A program made the translations under genes and the position numbers. From NCBI GenBank assembly GCA_937967805.1, contig CALBTC010000241.1:1-27167 (forward strand): a stretch of 27,167 nucleotides of DNA, written 5' to 3'. Positions 9,171 through 17,355 of the stretch are shown here, one piece after another. Source of the DNA: an uncultured Anaerolineaceae bacterium. GTDB lineage: Bacteria; Chloroflexota; Anaerolineae; Promineifilales; Promineifilaceae. The notes under the pieces were generated by a model. That model saw only the letters and a list, made by a program, of their open reading frames with translations, made no database searches and was not told the origin of the DNA. Position 1 is the first letter of the stretch; every line of letters starts with the position of its first letter.

Positions 9171-10237
9171 GCAGCATGACCGGTTCCTCCATTGATCATT
9201 TGCTGCGCCAGGCAAAGACGGCCGTTCAGCAAAACAACAAGCACCAGGCACGCCAACTGCTGCAGCAAGCCGTGCGCCAGGACCCGCAAGATTATCGCGG
9301 CTGGCTCTGGCTGGCCACCGTCGCCCAATCGCCCCAGGCCAGCCTTGAATACATCAACCGGGCCGAAATGCTGGCCCCGAACAACGAAAACGTGCAGAAA
9401 GCGCGGCGCTGGGCAAAAAAGCGTCTGCAAACTGCCCGGGCCGCAGAACCTGAAGCAACTCAAACATCGTTCGGTGATTGGCTTCAGCCCAAAACTTTGC
9501 GCCGGGCAGCGGCAGGCGCTGTTTTGCTTCTTTTTTTAGTTGTTGGCGCTGTATACGCCTGGCAACAGTTTCAACCCAACGGTGAACGGTCTGAAACGGC
9601 CGTTCTCAACAACAATCTCATCACCAGTGCTGAAAACGATGGCATTGCGCCGGCGTTGACAACGGCCGTTCATCCCAAGCCCACCGCTACGCAAACGTCC
9701 CAGCCCCACGTGCCGGCCAAGCAGATTGCCAGCACCGGCAGCGACCAGCCCCGGCCCACCTGGACCATTACGCCCACGCCGTCGCCGACGCCCACGCCAA
9801 CCCCCAGCGCCGTGCCCACGTTTGTGAATCCCAATTACCAGGATGCGGTACGGCCGTTTGGCGTTGGTCCCTATGAACGGTGGGTGGATGTAAACCTGAC
9901 CACCCAAACGCTGCGTGCCTATGAAGGGGATACGGTTGTCTACACCACAAGCGTTTCTAGCGGTACCTGGGAACATCCCACCGTCACCGGCCAATTTCGC
10001 ATCTGGCTTACTTATCGCAGCCAAACAATGGACGGTAGTCTGCTGGGTTACGATTACTACCTGGAAGACGTACCTTACGTCATGTACTTCTACGAGGATT
10101 ACGCCCTGCACGGCACCTACTGGCACAGCAATTTTGGCACCCCCATGAGCCACGGCTGCGTCAACCTGGCCACCGAGGACGCCGCCTGGATTTACGATTT
10201 TGTCTCCATTGGCACGCTCGTCAACGTCCACTACTAA
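9167..10237 (+). CDS. L,D-transpeptidase (YkuD) with cytoplasmic TPR-like region
   Basis: From the ATG at 9167 the product has 356 residues. Residues 8-85 are helical with a TPR look (repeated A/L pattern, GWLWLA). A membrane helix follows at about 113-132, then a Pro/Thr-rich linker (about 165-220). The YkuD domain (about 235-356) carries H315-G-T-Y-W-H and the catalytic S328-H-G-C331-V-N. It would form 3-3 peptidoglycan crosslinks or anchor proteins outside the membrane. The ATG overlaps the amidase stop, which suggests translational coupling; an in-frame ATG at 9146 is possible but lies deeper in the amidase gene. Four ACGGCCGT copies lie in this gene. Confidence 0.93.
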   Translation: MSSMTGSSIDHLLRQAKTAVQQNNKHQARQLLQQAVRQDPQDYRGWLWLATVAQSPQASLEYINRAEMLAPNNENVQKARRWAKKRLQTARAAEPEATQTSFGDWLQPKTLRRAAAGAVLLLFLVVGAVYAWQQFQPNGERSETAVLNNNLITSAENDGIAPALTTAVHPKPTATQTSQPHVPAKQIASTGSDQPRPTWTITPTPSPTPTPTPSAVPTFVNPNYQDAVRPFGVGPYERWVDVNLTTQTLRAYEGDTVVYTTSVSSGTWEHPTVTGQFRIWLTYRSQTMDGSLLGYDYYLEDVPYVMYFYEDYALHGTYWHSNFGTPMSHGCVNLATEDAAWIYDFVSIGTLVNVHY

Positions 10238-10247
10238 ACCCGGTACT

Positions 10248-10275
10248 CAGTAAACAGTGGTCAGTTTTCAGTAGG
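10248..10275 (+). repeat. Four tandem CAGTNNN heptamers
   Basis: CAGT recurs at 10248, 10255, 10262 and 10269, exactly 7 bases apart, just after the transpeptidase stop. This resembles the short tandem heptamer repeats found between genes in cyanobacteria and other filamentous bacteria. No function is implied. Confidence 0.55.
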
Positions 10276-10315
10276 AAAATTGGGCAAAGTTGCCAAAACC
10301 CATCACAAATTTTTC

Positions 10316-10324
10316 TGTTATAAT
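10316..10324 (+). promoter_or_regulatory. Extended -10 promoter before the purA leader
   Basis: TGTTATAAT contains a perfect TATAAT (10319-10324) with the TG of an extended -10 element. No -35 match is visible at 16-18 bases. Transcription would begin near 10331, exactly where the first leader hairpin starts. Confidence 0.6.
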
Positions 10325-10330
10325 TTGTTC

Positions 10331-10489
10331 GCAATAGCACAGCTGCCCAGGATGGCAGACCGTAGTCTATTGCCAGAATTTATCAAGCCGCACGCATGGG
10401 AAGATGCGGAAAATTCATGGCCATACATAAAGAAAAACACAATTCATAAGCCCGACCTCAGGGAGAAACACCCGGCTGGTCGGGCTTAT
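10331..10489 (+). ncRNA. Candidate structured leader or small RNA upstream of purA
   Basis: Three consecutive hairpins fill this gene-free stretch. Hairpin 1 pairs GCAATAG (10331-10337) with CTATTGC (10367-10373), with an inner stem CTGCC/GGCAG (10343-10347 with 10354-10358). Hairpin 2 pairs GAATTT with AAATTC around an inner CGCAT/ATGCG stem (about 10377-10416). Hairpin 3 pairs ATAAGCCCGACC (10446-10457) with GGTCGGGCTTAT (10478-10489), 12 bp without mismatch. The third could be a terminator or attenuator, though only weakly U-rich sequence follows. I do not recognise a known riboswitch or 6S/SRP core. An ORF over this stretch (10280-10519) looks spurious. From 10490 to 10625 I see only CTCTGCG twice (10585-10599) and the purA ribosome-binding site. 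Confidence 0.45.
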
Positions 10490-10511
10490 CCATTTCTGGC
10501 GTCGTTATTAA

Positions 10512-11915
<1,404 letters not shown>

Positions 11916-11934
11916 AAAGTCCGCAGACAGTTGC

Positions 11935-11994
11935 AGACCCTAAGGGTTTGCCCTCAAACAGTTTTGACTAAGAGTTAGCAAACCCTTAGGGTCT
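11935..11994 (+). terminator. 17-bp inverted repeat between purA and purH, possible terminator
   Basis: AGACCCTAAGGGTTTGC (11935-11951) and its exact complement (11978-11994) flank a 26-base loop. The stem would be very stable, but only TTTCT follows, not a true T run. It may be a terminator, an attenuator controlling purH, or a dispersed repeat. Confidence 0.5.
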
Positions 11995-12019
11995 TTCTGG
12001 CAAACAGGAGTTAAACGAG

Positions 12020-13789
12020 ATGGCATCCAAGAAGCATGCGCTGCTTTCTGTGTCCGACAAAACGGGATTGGTGGAACTGGCCCAGGCGCTCAGCGAACTA
12101 AACTTTGATCTCATTGCCAGCGGCGGCACGGCGCGCGCCATTCGCGAGACCGGGTTAAGCGTAAAGGATGTATCCGACCTGACCCAAGCGCCCGAAATGC
12201 TGGGCGGGCGTGTCAAAACGCTGCATCCGGCCGTGCACGGCGGCATCCTGGCACGCAACATCGAGAGCGACCAGGCCGACATGAAGGCCCAGGGCTACCG
12301 CAACATCGACCTGGTCGTGTGCAATTTGTATCCCTTTCAGGAAACGGTGGCTCAAGAAGGGGTCACGCTGCCAGAAGCCGTCGAGCAGATCGACATCGGC
12401 GGCGTGACGCTGCTGCGGGCTGCCGCCAAAAACCATTTGCGGGTCACCGTGGTGTGCGATCCGGCCGACTACCAGACCGTGTTAGCCGAGCTGCGCGGCC
12501 AGGGAGACACCACCCTGCCCACCCGCCAGAGATTGGCGTTAAAGGCGTTTCAGCATACGGCCGTTTACGACGACGCCATCGCCAATTTTCTGCGCCGGCA
12601 GTTTCCGCACAGCCACAGCCAGCTTACCTTGCGCTATGGCGTCAATCCACACCAAACCCCGGCTCAAATTTACACCATGCAGGGCGAGCTGCCGCTGAAG
12701 GTGCTAAACGGCTCGCCCGGCACCATCAATTTACTCGACGCGCTGAACGGCTGGCCGCTGGTAAAAGAACTAAAAGCAGCCCTTGATTTGCCGGCCGCCG
12801 CCTCGTTTAAGCACGTCAGCCCGGCAGGCGCGGCCGTCGCCGTGCCGCTAAGCCGGCAAGAAGCCCGCGCCTACTTTGTAGATGACCTGCTGGGCCAACT
12901 GACACCCCTGGCCACTGCCTATGCCCGGGCGCGCGGCGCAGACCGCATGTCTTCTTTTGGCGACTGGGTGGCATTGAGCGACCCGGTGGACGTGATGACC
13001 GCCCGGCTCATTGCCCGCGAGGTGTCTGACGGCGTCATGGCCCCAGGGTATGAGCCGGAAGCGTTGGAAATTTTGCAGCAGAAGAAAAACGGCCGTTACC
13101 CCATCATCCAAATCGATCCCAATTACGAACCGCCGCCGCTGGAACGCCGCGAGGTGTATGGTATTACCTTCTCTCAGCGGCGCAACGACGCCGAAATCAA
13201 CGAAGCCCTGCTGCTGAACGTGGTCTCGGCCAGCCAGGAACTGCCGGACAGCGCCAAGCGGGATTTGCTTGTAGCCACGATTGCGACCAAGTATGCGCAG
13301 TCAAACACCGTATGCTATGCGCTCAACGGCCAGGTGATTGGCCTGGGTGCCGGGCAGCAGTCGCGCATCCACTGCACCCGGCTGGCCGGCGACAAAGCCG
13401 ATAACTGGTGGCTGCGCCAGCATCCGCGCGTGCTCAGCTTCCAATTTAAGGATGAGGTGAAGCGAGCGGTGCGCAACAATGCGATTGATTTATACGTGCT
13501 GGATGAGATTGGTGAAGTGGAACGGCCGTCCTGGGAAGCGTTGTTTGAAGTTGTGCCGCCACCGCTCGCCTACGCCGAGCGGCGCGAATGGCTTGATCAG
13601 CTGGAAGACGTGGCTGCCAGCTCAGACGCCTTCTTCCCCTTCCGCGACAATATTGACCGTTTGCAGCGCAGTGGTGTTAAATATATTATCGAACCGGGCG
13701 GTTCGGTGCGGGATGAAGACGTGATTGCCGCGGCCGACGCCTACGGCATGACGCTCATCTTCAGCGGCCTGCGGCTGTTTCATCATTAA
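12020..13789 (+). CDS. purH: Bifunctional AICAR transformylase / IMP cyclohydrolase, eukaryote-like
   Basis: This 589-residue protein has an N-terminal IMP cyclohydrolase (about 1-197; [18 protein letters not shown]) and a C-terminal AICAR transformylase with the catalytic Lys264-His265 pair ([11 protein letters not shown]). It performs the last two steps to IMP. The transformylase half is of the long type known from animal ATIC: from memory it shares blocks such as [31 protein letters not shown] and the last residues LRLFHH. ATIC is 592 residues, whereas ordinary bacterial PurH is about 510-530. The start is ATG 12020 with AGGAG about 10 bases upstream. Three ACGGCCGT copies lie within the gene, so it looks well adapted to this genome. 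Confidence 0.97.
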   Translation: MASKKHALLSVSDKTGLVELAQALSELNFDLIASGGTARAIRETGLSVKDVSDLTQAPEMLGGRVKTLHPAVHGGILARNIESDQADMKAQGYRNIDLVVCNLYPFQETVAQEGVTLPEAVEQIDIGGVTLLRAAAKNHLRVTVVCDPADYQTVLAELRGQGDTTLPTRQRLALKAFQHTAVYDDAIANFLRRQFPHSHSQLTLRYGVNPHQTPAQIYTMQGELPLKVLNGSPGTINLLDALNGWPLVKELKAALDLPAAASFKHVSPAGAAVAVPLSRQEARAYFVDDLLGQLTPLATAYARARGADRMSSFGDWVALSDPVDVMTARLIAREVSDGVMAPGYEPEALEILQQKKNGRYPIIQIDPNYEPPPLERREVYGITFSQRRNDAEINEALLLNVVSASQELPDSAKRDLLVATIATKYAQSNTVCYALNGQVIGLGAGQQSRIHCTRLAGDKADNWWLRQHPRVLSFQFKDEVKRAVRNNAIDLYVLDEIGEVERPSWEALFEVVPPPLAYAERREWLDQLEDVAASSDAFFPFRDNIDRLQRSGVKYIIEPGGSVRDEDVIAAADAYGMTLIFSGLRLFHH

Positions 13790-13872
13790 AGAATCTACAG
13801 CGAATTTTAGTCATCAACGAATTGGTTTAGAATTTGTTGGTTACTTCAATTTGTTGTAGACATCAGAATAAA

Positions 13873-14547
13873 ATGCAAAAAAAGTATGCTTACCGAAACG
13901 TTATCTTCTTAATGCTGGTTGCTCTGCTGCCAGTGGCGTTGGCTGCCTGCGCCGATGCCGCGACAGAGGAGGTGGCGGTGGCGGAAGTGCTGCTAGAAAC
14001 GGATTTTGACGGCCGGGATGGGTGCCCGGAAAAGCTGGATGTGGAAGCGGGCACGGCCGTACAGCTAAATGACGATGGCTGCGAACTCAGATCCGCATCA
14101 GACACCTACGTCTGGAATCTTGCTGAAGGTGTATACGAAGATGTGGAGCTGGAAACGGCCGTGCGCCAGCTTTCCAGAGAGCCAAACAACGCCTATGGCC
14201 TGGTTTGCCGCGCCAGCAGCAGAGACAGCCGCAGCGGCTACTACTTCCTCATCAGCGGCGACGGCCTTGTCTCCATACGCCGGAAAGAACGCGGCGACTC
14301 TTCCCCCATTGTAGATTGGAGGCCCAACAACGCCGTGCGCCAGGGCGAGCGCGCCAACCGGCTGCGGGCCATTTGCGCGGGCAACTATCTGGCGCTGTAT
14401 GTAAACAATCAATTGGCGGCAGAGGGGACGGACGACCATTTTACACAAGGCTTGGCAGGTGTTGCCGCCAGCGGCTCAGAAGACGGTTCCGTCCAGGTCA
14501 GCTTTGAAAATTTCACCATTCGCGCTGCCGAAATCGACCGCCGATAG
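13873..14547 (+). CDS. Putative lipoprotein with LamG/DUF1080-like domain
   Basis: From ATG 13873 the product has 224 residues. A lipoprotein signal peptide ends in the lipobox LAAC, with Cys26 as the lipid-bearing residue. The rest looks like a beta-sandwich of the concanavalin type (LETDFDG, NAYGLVCRAS, GYYFLISGDG, LALYVNNQ, GLAGVAASG, SFENFTI), a pattern seen in laminin-G-like and DUF1080 domains that often bind sugars. It would sit on the outer face of the membrane. An upstream in-frame start at 13834 would put extra residues before the signal peptide and is less likely. The substrate is unknown. Confidence 0.75.
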   Translation: MQKKYAYRNVIFLMLVALLPVALAACADAATEEVAVAEVLLETDFDGRDGCPEKLDVEAGTAVQLNDDGCELRSASDTYVWNLAEGVYEDVELETAVRQLSREPNNAYGLVCRASSRDSRSGYYFLISGDGLVSIRRKERGDSSPIVDWRPNNAVRQGERANRLRAICAGNYLALYVNNQLAAEGTDDHFTQGLAGVAASGSEDGSVQVSFENFTIRAAEIDRR

Positions 14548-14599
14548 TTTCTGGTTTCCCTCAACTTTCCATTTTTCACCTAGAATTTGCTTCCTTTGC

Positions 14600-14628
14600 T
14601 AGACAATCGCTGCATAGACTTGTATCTT
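14600..14628 (+). promoter_or_regulatory. Probable promoter of the HD-domain gene
   Basis: TAGACA (14600-14605), a 17-base spacer and TATCTT (14623-14628) match -35 and -10 boxes at 5 and 4 of 6 bases. Transcription would begin near 14635, which excludes the upstream TTG at 14587 and supports the ATG at 14689. Confidence 0.45.
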
Positions 14629-14688
14629 ATTAGGCACATAGTTGTCGTTGCGACCCAAAAAAAATCAACAACAAAATGGATTAACCGG

Positions 14689-15528
14689 ATGATGCTTAAT
14701 TTGCAAAGCCTAACGATCGAACACTTTGTGCAGGCGTTAAAGGATGCCTATGGGCAGACTTACAGCCTGATGGAACCGCAAAACGCCAACATTTTGGAGT
14801 GGACCGGACGGTTGGCATTGGAAAATATCGCCAATTCCGATGCGCTTTATCACAATATCGATCACACCATTATGGTGACGTTGGTGGGCCAATCGATCCT
14901 CAAAGGCAAGCATCTATGCGAGGGCGGCATTACCCCCAATGATTGGCTGCATTTTATGATGGCTTTGTTATGCCACGACATCGGCTATGTAAAAGGGGTG
15001 TGCCGGCTGGATGAAAATGGTGAGTATGCCACCGGTGAAAATGGCAAAACCGTCAAGCTTCCTTTTGGCGGTACTGATGCTTCCCTTACCCCATATCACG
15101 TAAGCCGCAGCAAGCTGTTTGTGATGGAACGATTTGGCAACTCGCTGGTTAGTGAAGTGGATGCCAAAACAATTGCCAGCTACATTGAAATGACCCGTTT
15201 TCCCGTACCAGACGACCCTTTCTACCAGGAAACAGGCAGCTTTGCCGGCCTGGTACGTGCCGCCGATTTTATTGGTCAGCTAGGCGATCCAGACTACCTG
15301 CGCAAAATTCCGGCACTGTATTATGAGTTTGAAGAAACGGGGGAAAATAAGCGGATCGGCTACACAAGTCCTGGCCATATGCGGCAAAATTTCACCAAGT
15401 TCTACTGGCAGGTGGTACGGCCGCACATCCAAGACGCGCTCCATTACCTGCGCAAAACGCAAGAGGGCAAACAGTGGATTGCCAATCTGCATTCCCATGT
15501 GTTTGACGTGGAGCACAGCGAGTTTTAG
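14689..15528 (+). CDS. HD-domain metalloprotein
   Basis: From ATG 14689 the product has 279 residues. HD-type metal ligands are visible: His55 and His59 (YHNIDHT), the His96-Asp97 pair (LLCHDIGY) and a later Asp193 (VRAADFIG). HD proteins are metal-dependent phosphohydrolases acting on nucleotides or cyclic dinucleotides. This one resembles, from memory, a conserved cyanobacterial HD metalloprotein family (Npun_R2479 type) with no known substrate. The ATG pair at 14689/14692 fits the proposed promoter; the frame is open back to a TTG at 14587. The stop overlaps the end of the convergent winged-helix fragment by 4 bases. Confidence 0.83.
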   Translation: MMLNLQSLTIEHFVQALKDAYGQTYSLMEPQNANILEWTGRLALENIANSDALYHNIDHTIMVTLVGQSILKGKHLCEGGITPNDWLHFMMALLCHDIGYVKGVCRLDENGEYATGENGKTVKLPFGGTDASLTPYHVSRSKLFVMERFGNSLVSEVDAKTIASYIEMTRFPVPDDPFYQETGSFAGLVRAADFIGQLGDPDYLRKIPALYYEFEETGENKRIGYTSPGHMRQNFTKFYWQVVRPHIQDALHYLRKTQEGKQWIANLHSHVFDVEHSEF

Positions 15529-16016
15529 CCAGCCGGATACCCTTCCGGGAAAAACTGGTAGCCACCTTCTTCAACCCCCCGCTTGGTAAGCAAATAAACG
15601 TGTGATTCGGCCGTTTTCGGTTCAATCCGCTGACGCACGCCGCCGATAATCTGGTATAAGCTGTCGTCGGTAACACCTTCAATATGCGTTTCTTTTGGCC
15701 AAACATGGCGAATAATTTCTGATTTGGTGTGGAACTTATAGGGATGGTTGACCAGAAACGCCAGCAGGGCCTCTTCTAACGGCCGTAATCCCTCAATGCG
15801 CTGGTTGCCCTGAAACAGCTCGCCGGTTAATTCTCTTTGCCAGATACGCCCCAGGCCACGCTTGACGGCCGTTTGCACAAAATCATGCAGCAGCCAGCCC
15901 TTTACCTGCCAGCCATCCTCTCCTTCTTCGCACAAACCACGACTGCGCAGCTGCTGCAACACTTTCGGCGAAAGTTTGTCTCCGTTCGTTTGGTGGCCAT
16001 CCTGAAGTTCGGCCAA
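15525..16016 (-). pseudogene. Winged-helix DNA-binding part of a broken ATPase regulator
   Basis: This reading frame continues directly, in the same frame, from the ATPase gene after the TAG at 16106-16104. Residues about 75-155 from the TTG at 16016 form an OmpR/PhoB-like winged helix (LRPLEEALLAFLVNHP, KSEIIRHVWP, SLYQIIGGVRQRIEP, LLTKRGVEEGGYQF). The stretch between the TAG and 16016 also reads as sensible protein (EIWQDLTQEERWILAELQ), so the two parts were once one protein of about 469 residues. AGGTGG just before the TTG at 16016 might allow a separate restart. Without the ATPase half it would be a bare DNA-binding domain. Confidence 0.75.
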
Positions 16017-16103
16017 AATCCACCTTTCTTCCTGGGTTAAATCTTGCCAAATTTCTTTTAAGCGGTTTTGGATTGGGGGATGCTCGCCTAAAACAGCCCG
16101 CCA

Positions 16104-16910
16104 CTAGTCTAAAGATGGGCGTTCCGGCACGGTCAGCCACCAGGCACAAGCGGCTTTAAGCAGAGCCGCATAGCCTCCCGTCAGGGCCAGCAACAACGTG
16201 ATCTCTTCCGCCGTTGCTTGCCGGTTGGCCCGCCCTAATTCTTGAGCAATAAACATTTGGGCATCTACTGGCCGCATGGCCCCGACCCAGCACACGTGCG
16301 TGTCGAGCAGCTGGTACAGCTCCCCCAACATCTGCGGCTCCGGCATGTAAATCACGGTCTGGCGCATCCCCACAAAGTAGATCAAAGTTTCCCTAAAGCT
16401 GTCGCGCAAGCTGCGCAGCAGCATGGTGAGTTCGGCTGAAGCCGTACGGCAGAAATGGTCGAACTGGTCCAGAATGAGGACAACGCGCCCGCCCTGCTGT
16501 TCAACCGCTGCCAGTAAATCATGAACGGCCGTTTGCGCCAGAAAAAGATCCCTGGTTTGTTTGTGCTCATCATAAAGAGGCTCAAGCAAGGAAAGCAGTG
16601 GCTCTGAAAAGCGATCTCTCTGATGCCAGCACCCGCGCAAAATCAAGCGATACAGCGTGGTCGGCTGCCGATCCACCAAAAGATTTAAATCGATTGTCAC
16701 CAAAACGGTGAATGAAGCGTTGTCCGCCTGCAACAATTGTTCCGGATAGCGGGCCAGGTACAGCAGCAAGTTTGACTTACCAGCGCCCGCCAGCCCCACC
16801 AACGCACCGCTTGTTCCCACCGCCAACCAGTGACGCAAACAATCCAACACCTCCTGGCGAAAATCAGGCCAGTAGCGCCCCCCCGATAATGGTTCCAGTT
16901 TCTCGCTCAT
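16104..16910 (-). CDS. AAA/STAND-like ATPase, ends at an in-frame amber codon
   Basis: From ATG 16910 the product has 268 residues. It carries the P-loop GLAGAGKSN (about 40-48), Walker B VVLILDQFDHF, a sensor-like region LIYFVGMRQTV, and a helical lid ending in LTGGYAALLKAA. This is the plan of AAA_16/ORC-like or STAND ATPases. AAGGGG 5-6 bases upstream supports the ATG at 16910 over 16934. The frame stops at TAG (16106-16104), but the next codons continue in frame into a winged-helix domain at 15525-16103. A single C-to-T change from CAG to TAG explains this. The intact protein would be an ATP-dependent transcription regulator. Confidence 0.78.
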   Translation of the reverse strand: MSEKLEPLSGGRYWPDFRQEVLDCLRHWLAVGTSGALVGLAGAGKSNLLLYLARYPEQLLQADNASFTVLVTIDLNLLVDRQPTTLYRLILRGCWHQRDRFSEPLLSLLEPLYDEHKQTRDLFLAQTAVHDLLAAVEQQGGRVVLILDQFDHFCRTASAELTMLLRSLRDSFRETLIYFVGMRQTVIYMPEPQMLGELYQLLDTHVCWVGAMRPVDAQMFIAQELGRANRQATAEEITLLLALTGGYAALLKAACAWWLTVPERPSLD

Positions 16911-16955
16911 GATTCCCCTTCGTTGCAGATGCACAGATTTTCCACAAGCAACTCA

Positions 16956-16986
16956 ATTATTTAGCGTTGATCAGCGCATGATCAAC
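16956..16986 (-). promoter_or_regulatory. Promoter with overlapping operator-like inverted repeat
   Basis: GTTGATCA (16966-16973) and TGATCAAC (16979-16986) form a perfect 8-bp inverted repeat with a 5-base spacer, 56 bases before the ATPase start. On the minus strand TTGATC (16985-16980), 18 bases and AATAAT (16961-16956) could be -35 and -10 boxes. The repeat covers the -35 box and most of the spacer, as a repressor site would. Autoregulation by the winged-helix protein is a natural guess. Confidence 0.5.
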
Positions 16987-17042
16987 CGATTTTCAGCCCT
17001 TTATCAGGATGTTTTGGCACGAAAAAAGTACGCTGTTTTTGT

Positions 17043-17113
17043 CTGTATACAGTCCGTTTTTTAACTCACAGGCTTTGTGAAATTGGGTGGCCGGGAAACG
17101 GCCGTTCTCACAA
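17043..17113 (+). promoter_or_regulatory. Palindrome and leader hairpin before the secreted-peptide gene
   Basis: CTGTATACAG (17043-17052) is a perfect 10-bp palindrome. Further on, TTGTGA (17075-17080) pairs with TCACAA (17108-17113) and GGCCG (17089-17093) with CGGCC (17099-17103), giving a two-part hairpin about 50 bases before the ATG at 17166. These look like a possible operator and a structured 5' leader, but no clear -10/-35 pair was found. Confidence 0.35.
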
Positions 17114-17165
17114 CCACCTGGTCCGATCAAAGTCGCCAAGACCGTACTGGTAAAGGAAAAAGCTC

Positions 17166-17303
17166 ATGTCACTTGCAATTCGTCGTAAGGTACTCTACCT
17201 GCTCGCCGCCGCTGCCCTGGCCCTGATGTTGGCCGGGACCACCTTGACCGCACCCGTCCTCGCAGATTGCAGCAATCCAGGCTCTACTGCTTGCGGCGGC
17301 TAA
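17166..17303 (+). CDS. 45-residue secreted peptide precursor
   Basis: An ATG at 17166 follows AAAGGA by about 8 bases and opens 45 codons to TAA. Residues 1-33 form a textbook Sec signal peptide: basic start SLAIRRK, a hydrophobic core LLAAAALALMLA, and a VLA cleavage site. The predicted mature product is only 12 residues, DCSNPGSTACGG, with two cysteines seven residues apart. The residue before Cys35 is Asp, so it is not a lipobox. A perfect terminator follows at 17320-17355, so the gene is a complete transcription unit. It is convergent with the TPR gene, whose stop overlaps the T run. A signalling peptide, a small toxin or a modified-peptide precursor are all possible; I recognise no family. 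Confidence 0.7.
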   Translation: MSLAIRRKVLYLLAAAALALMLAGTTLTAPVLADCSNPGSTACGG

Positions 17304-17319
17304 CACGCCAGCCTTCGAG

Positions 17320-17355
17320 ACGGCCTGCCTCCTGCGTAGTGGCAGGCCGTTTTTT
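17320..17355 (+). terminator. Rho-independent terminator of the secreted-peptide gene
   Basis: ACGGCCTGCC (17320-17329) and GGCAGGCCGT (17341-17350) form a perfect 10-bp stem followed by a run of T (17350-17355). It starts 17 bases after the peptide stop. The T run overlaps the stop codon of the convergent TPR gene. Confidence 0.9.

Noticed and set aside
10446..10489. Hairpin taken as a TPP, ZTP or other known riboswitch because purA/purH follow
   Set aside because: I could not find the conserved core of any purine-related, ZTP, PRPP or TPP riboswitch, so it is left as an unnamed structured RNA.
17043..17052. CTGTATACAG as a LexA (SOS) box
   Set aside because: It has the CTGT...ACAG ends but is only 10 bases, shorter than the 16-base enterobacterial box, and no SOS gene is near.
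17320..17350. Terminator stem as a terminator for the TPR gene as well
   Set aside because: On the minus strand the stem is not followed by a T run, so it fits only the plus-strand peptide gene.
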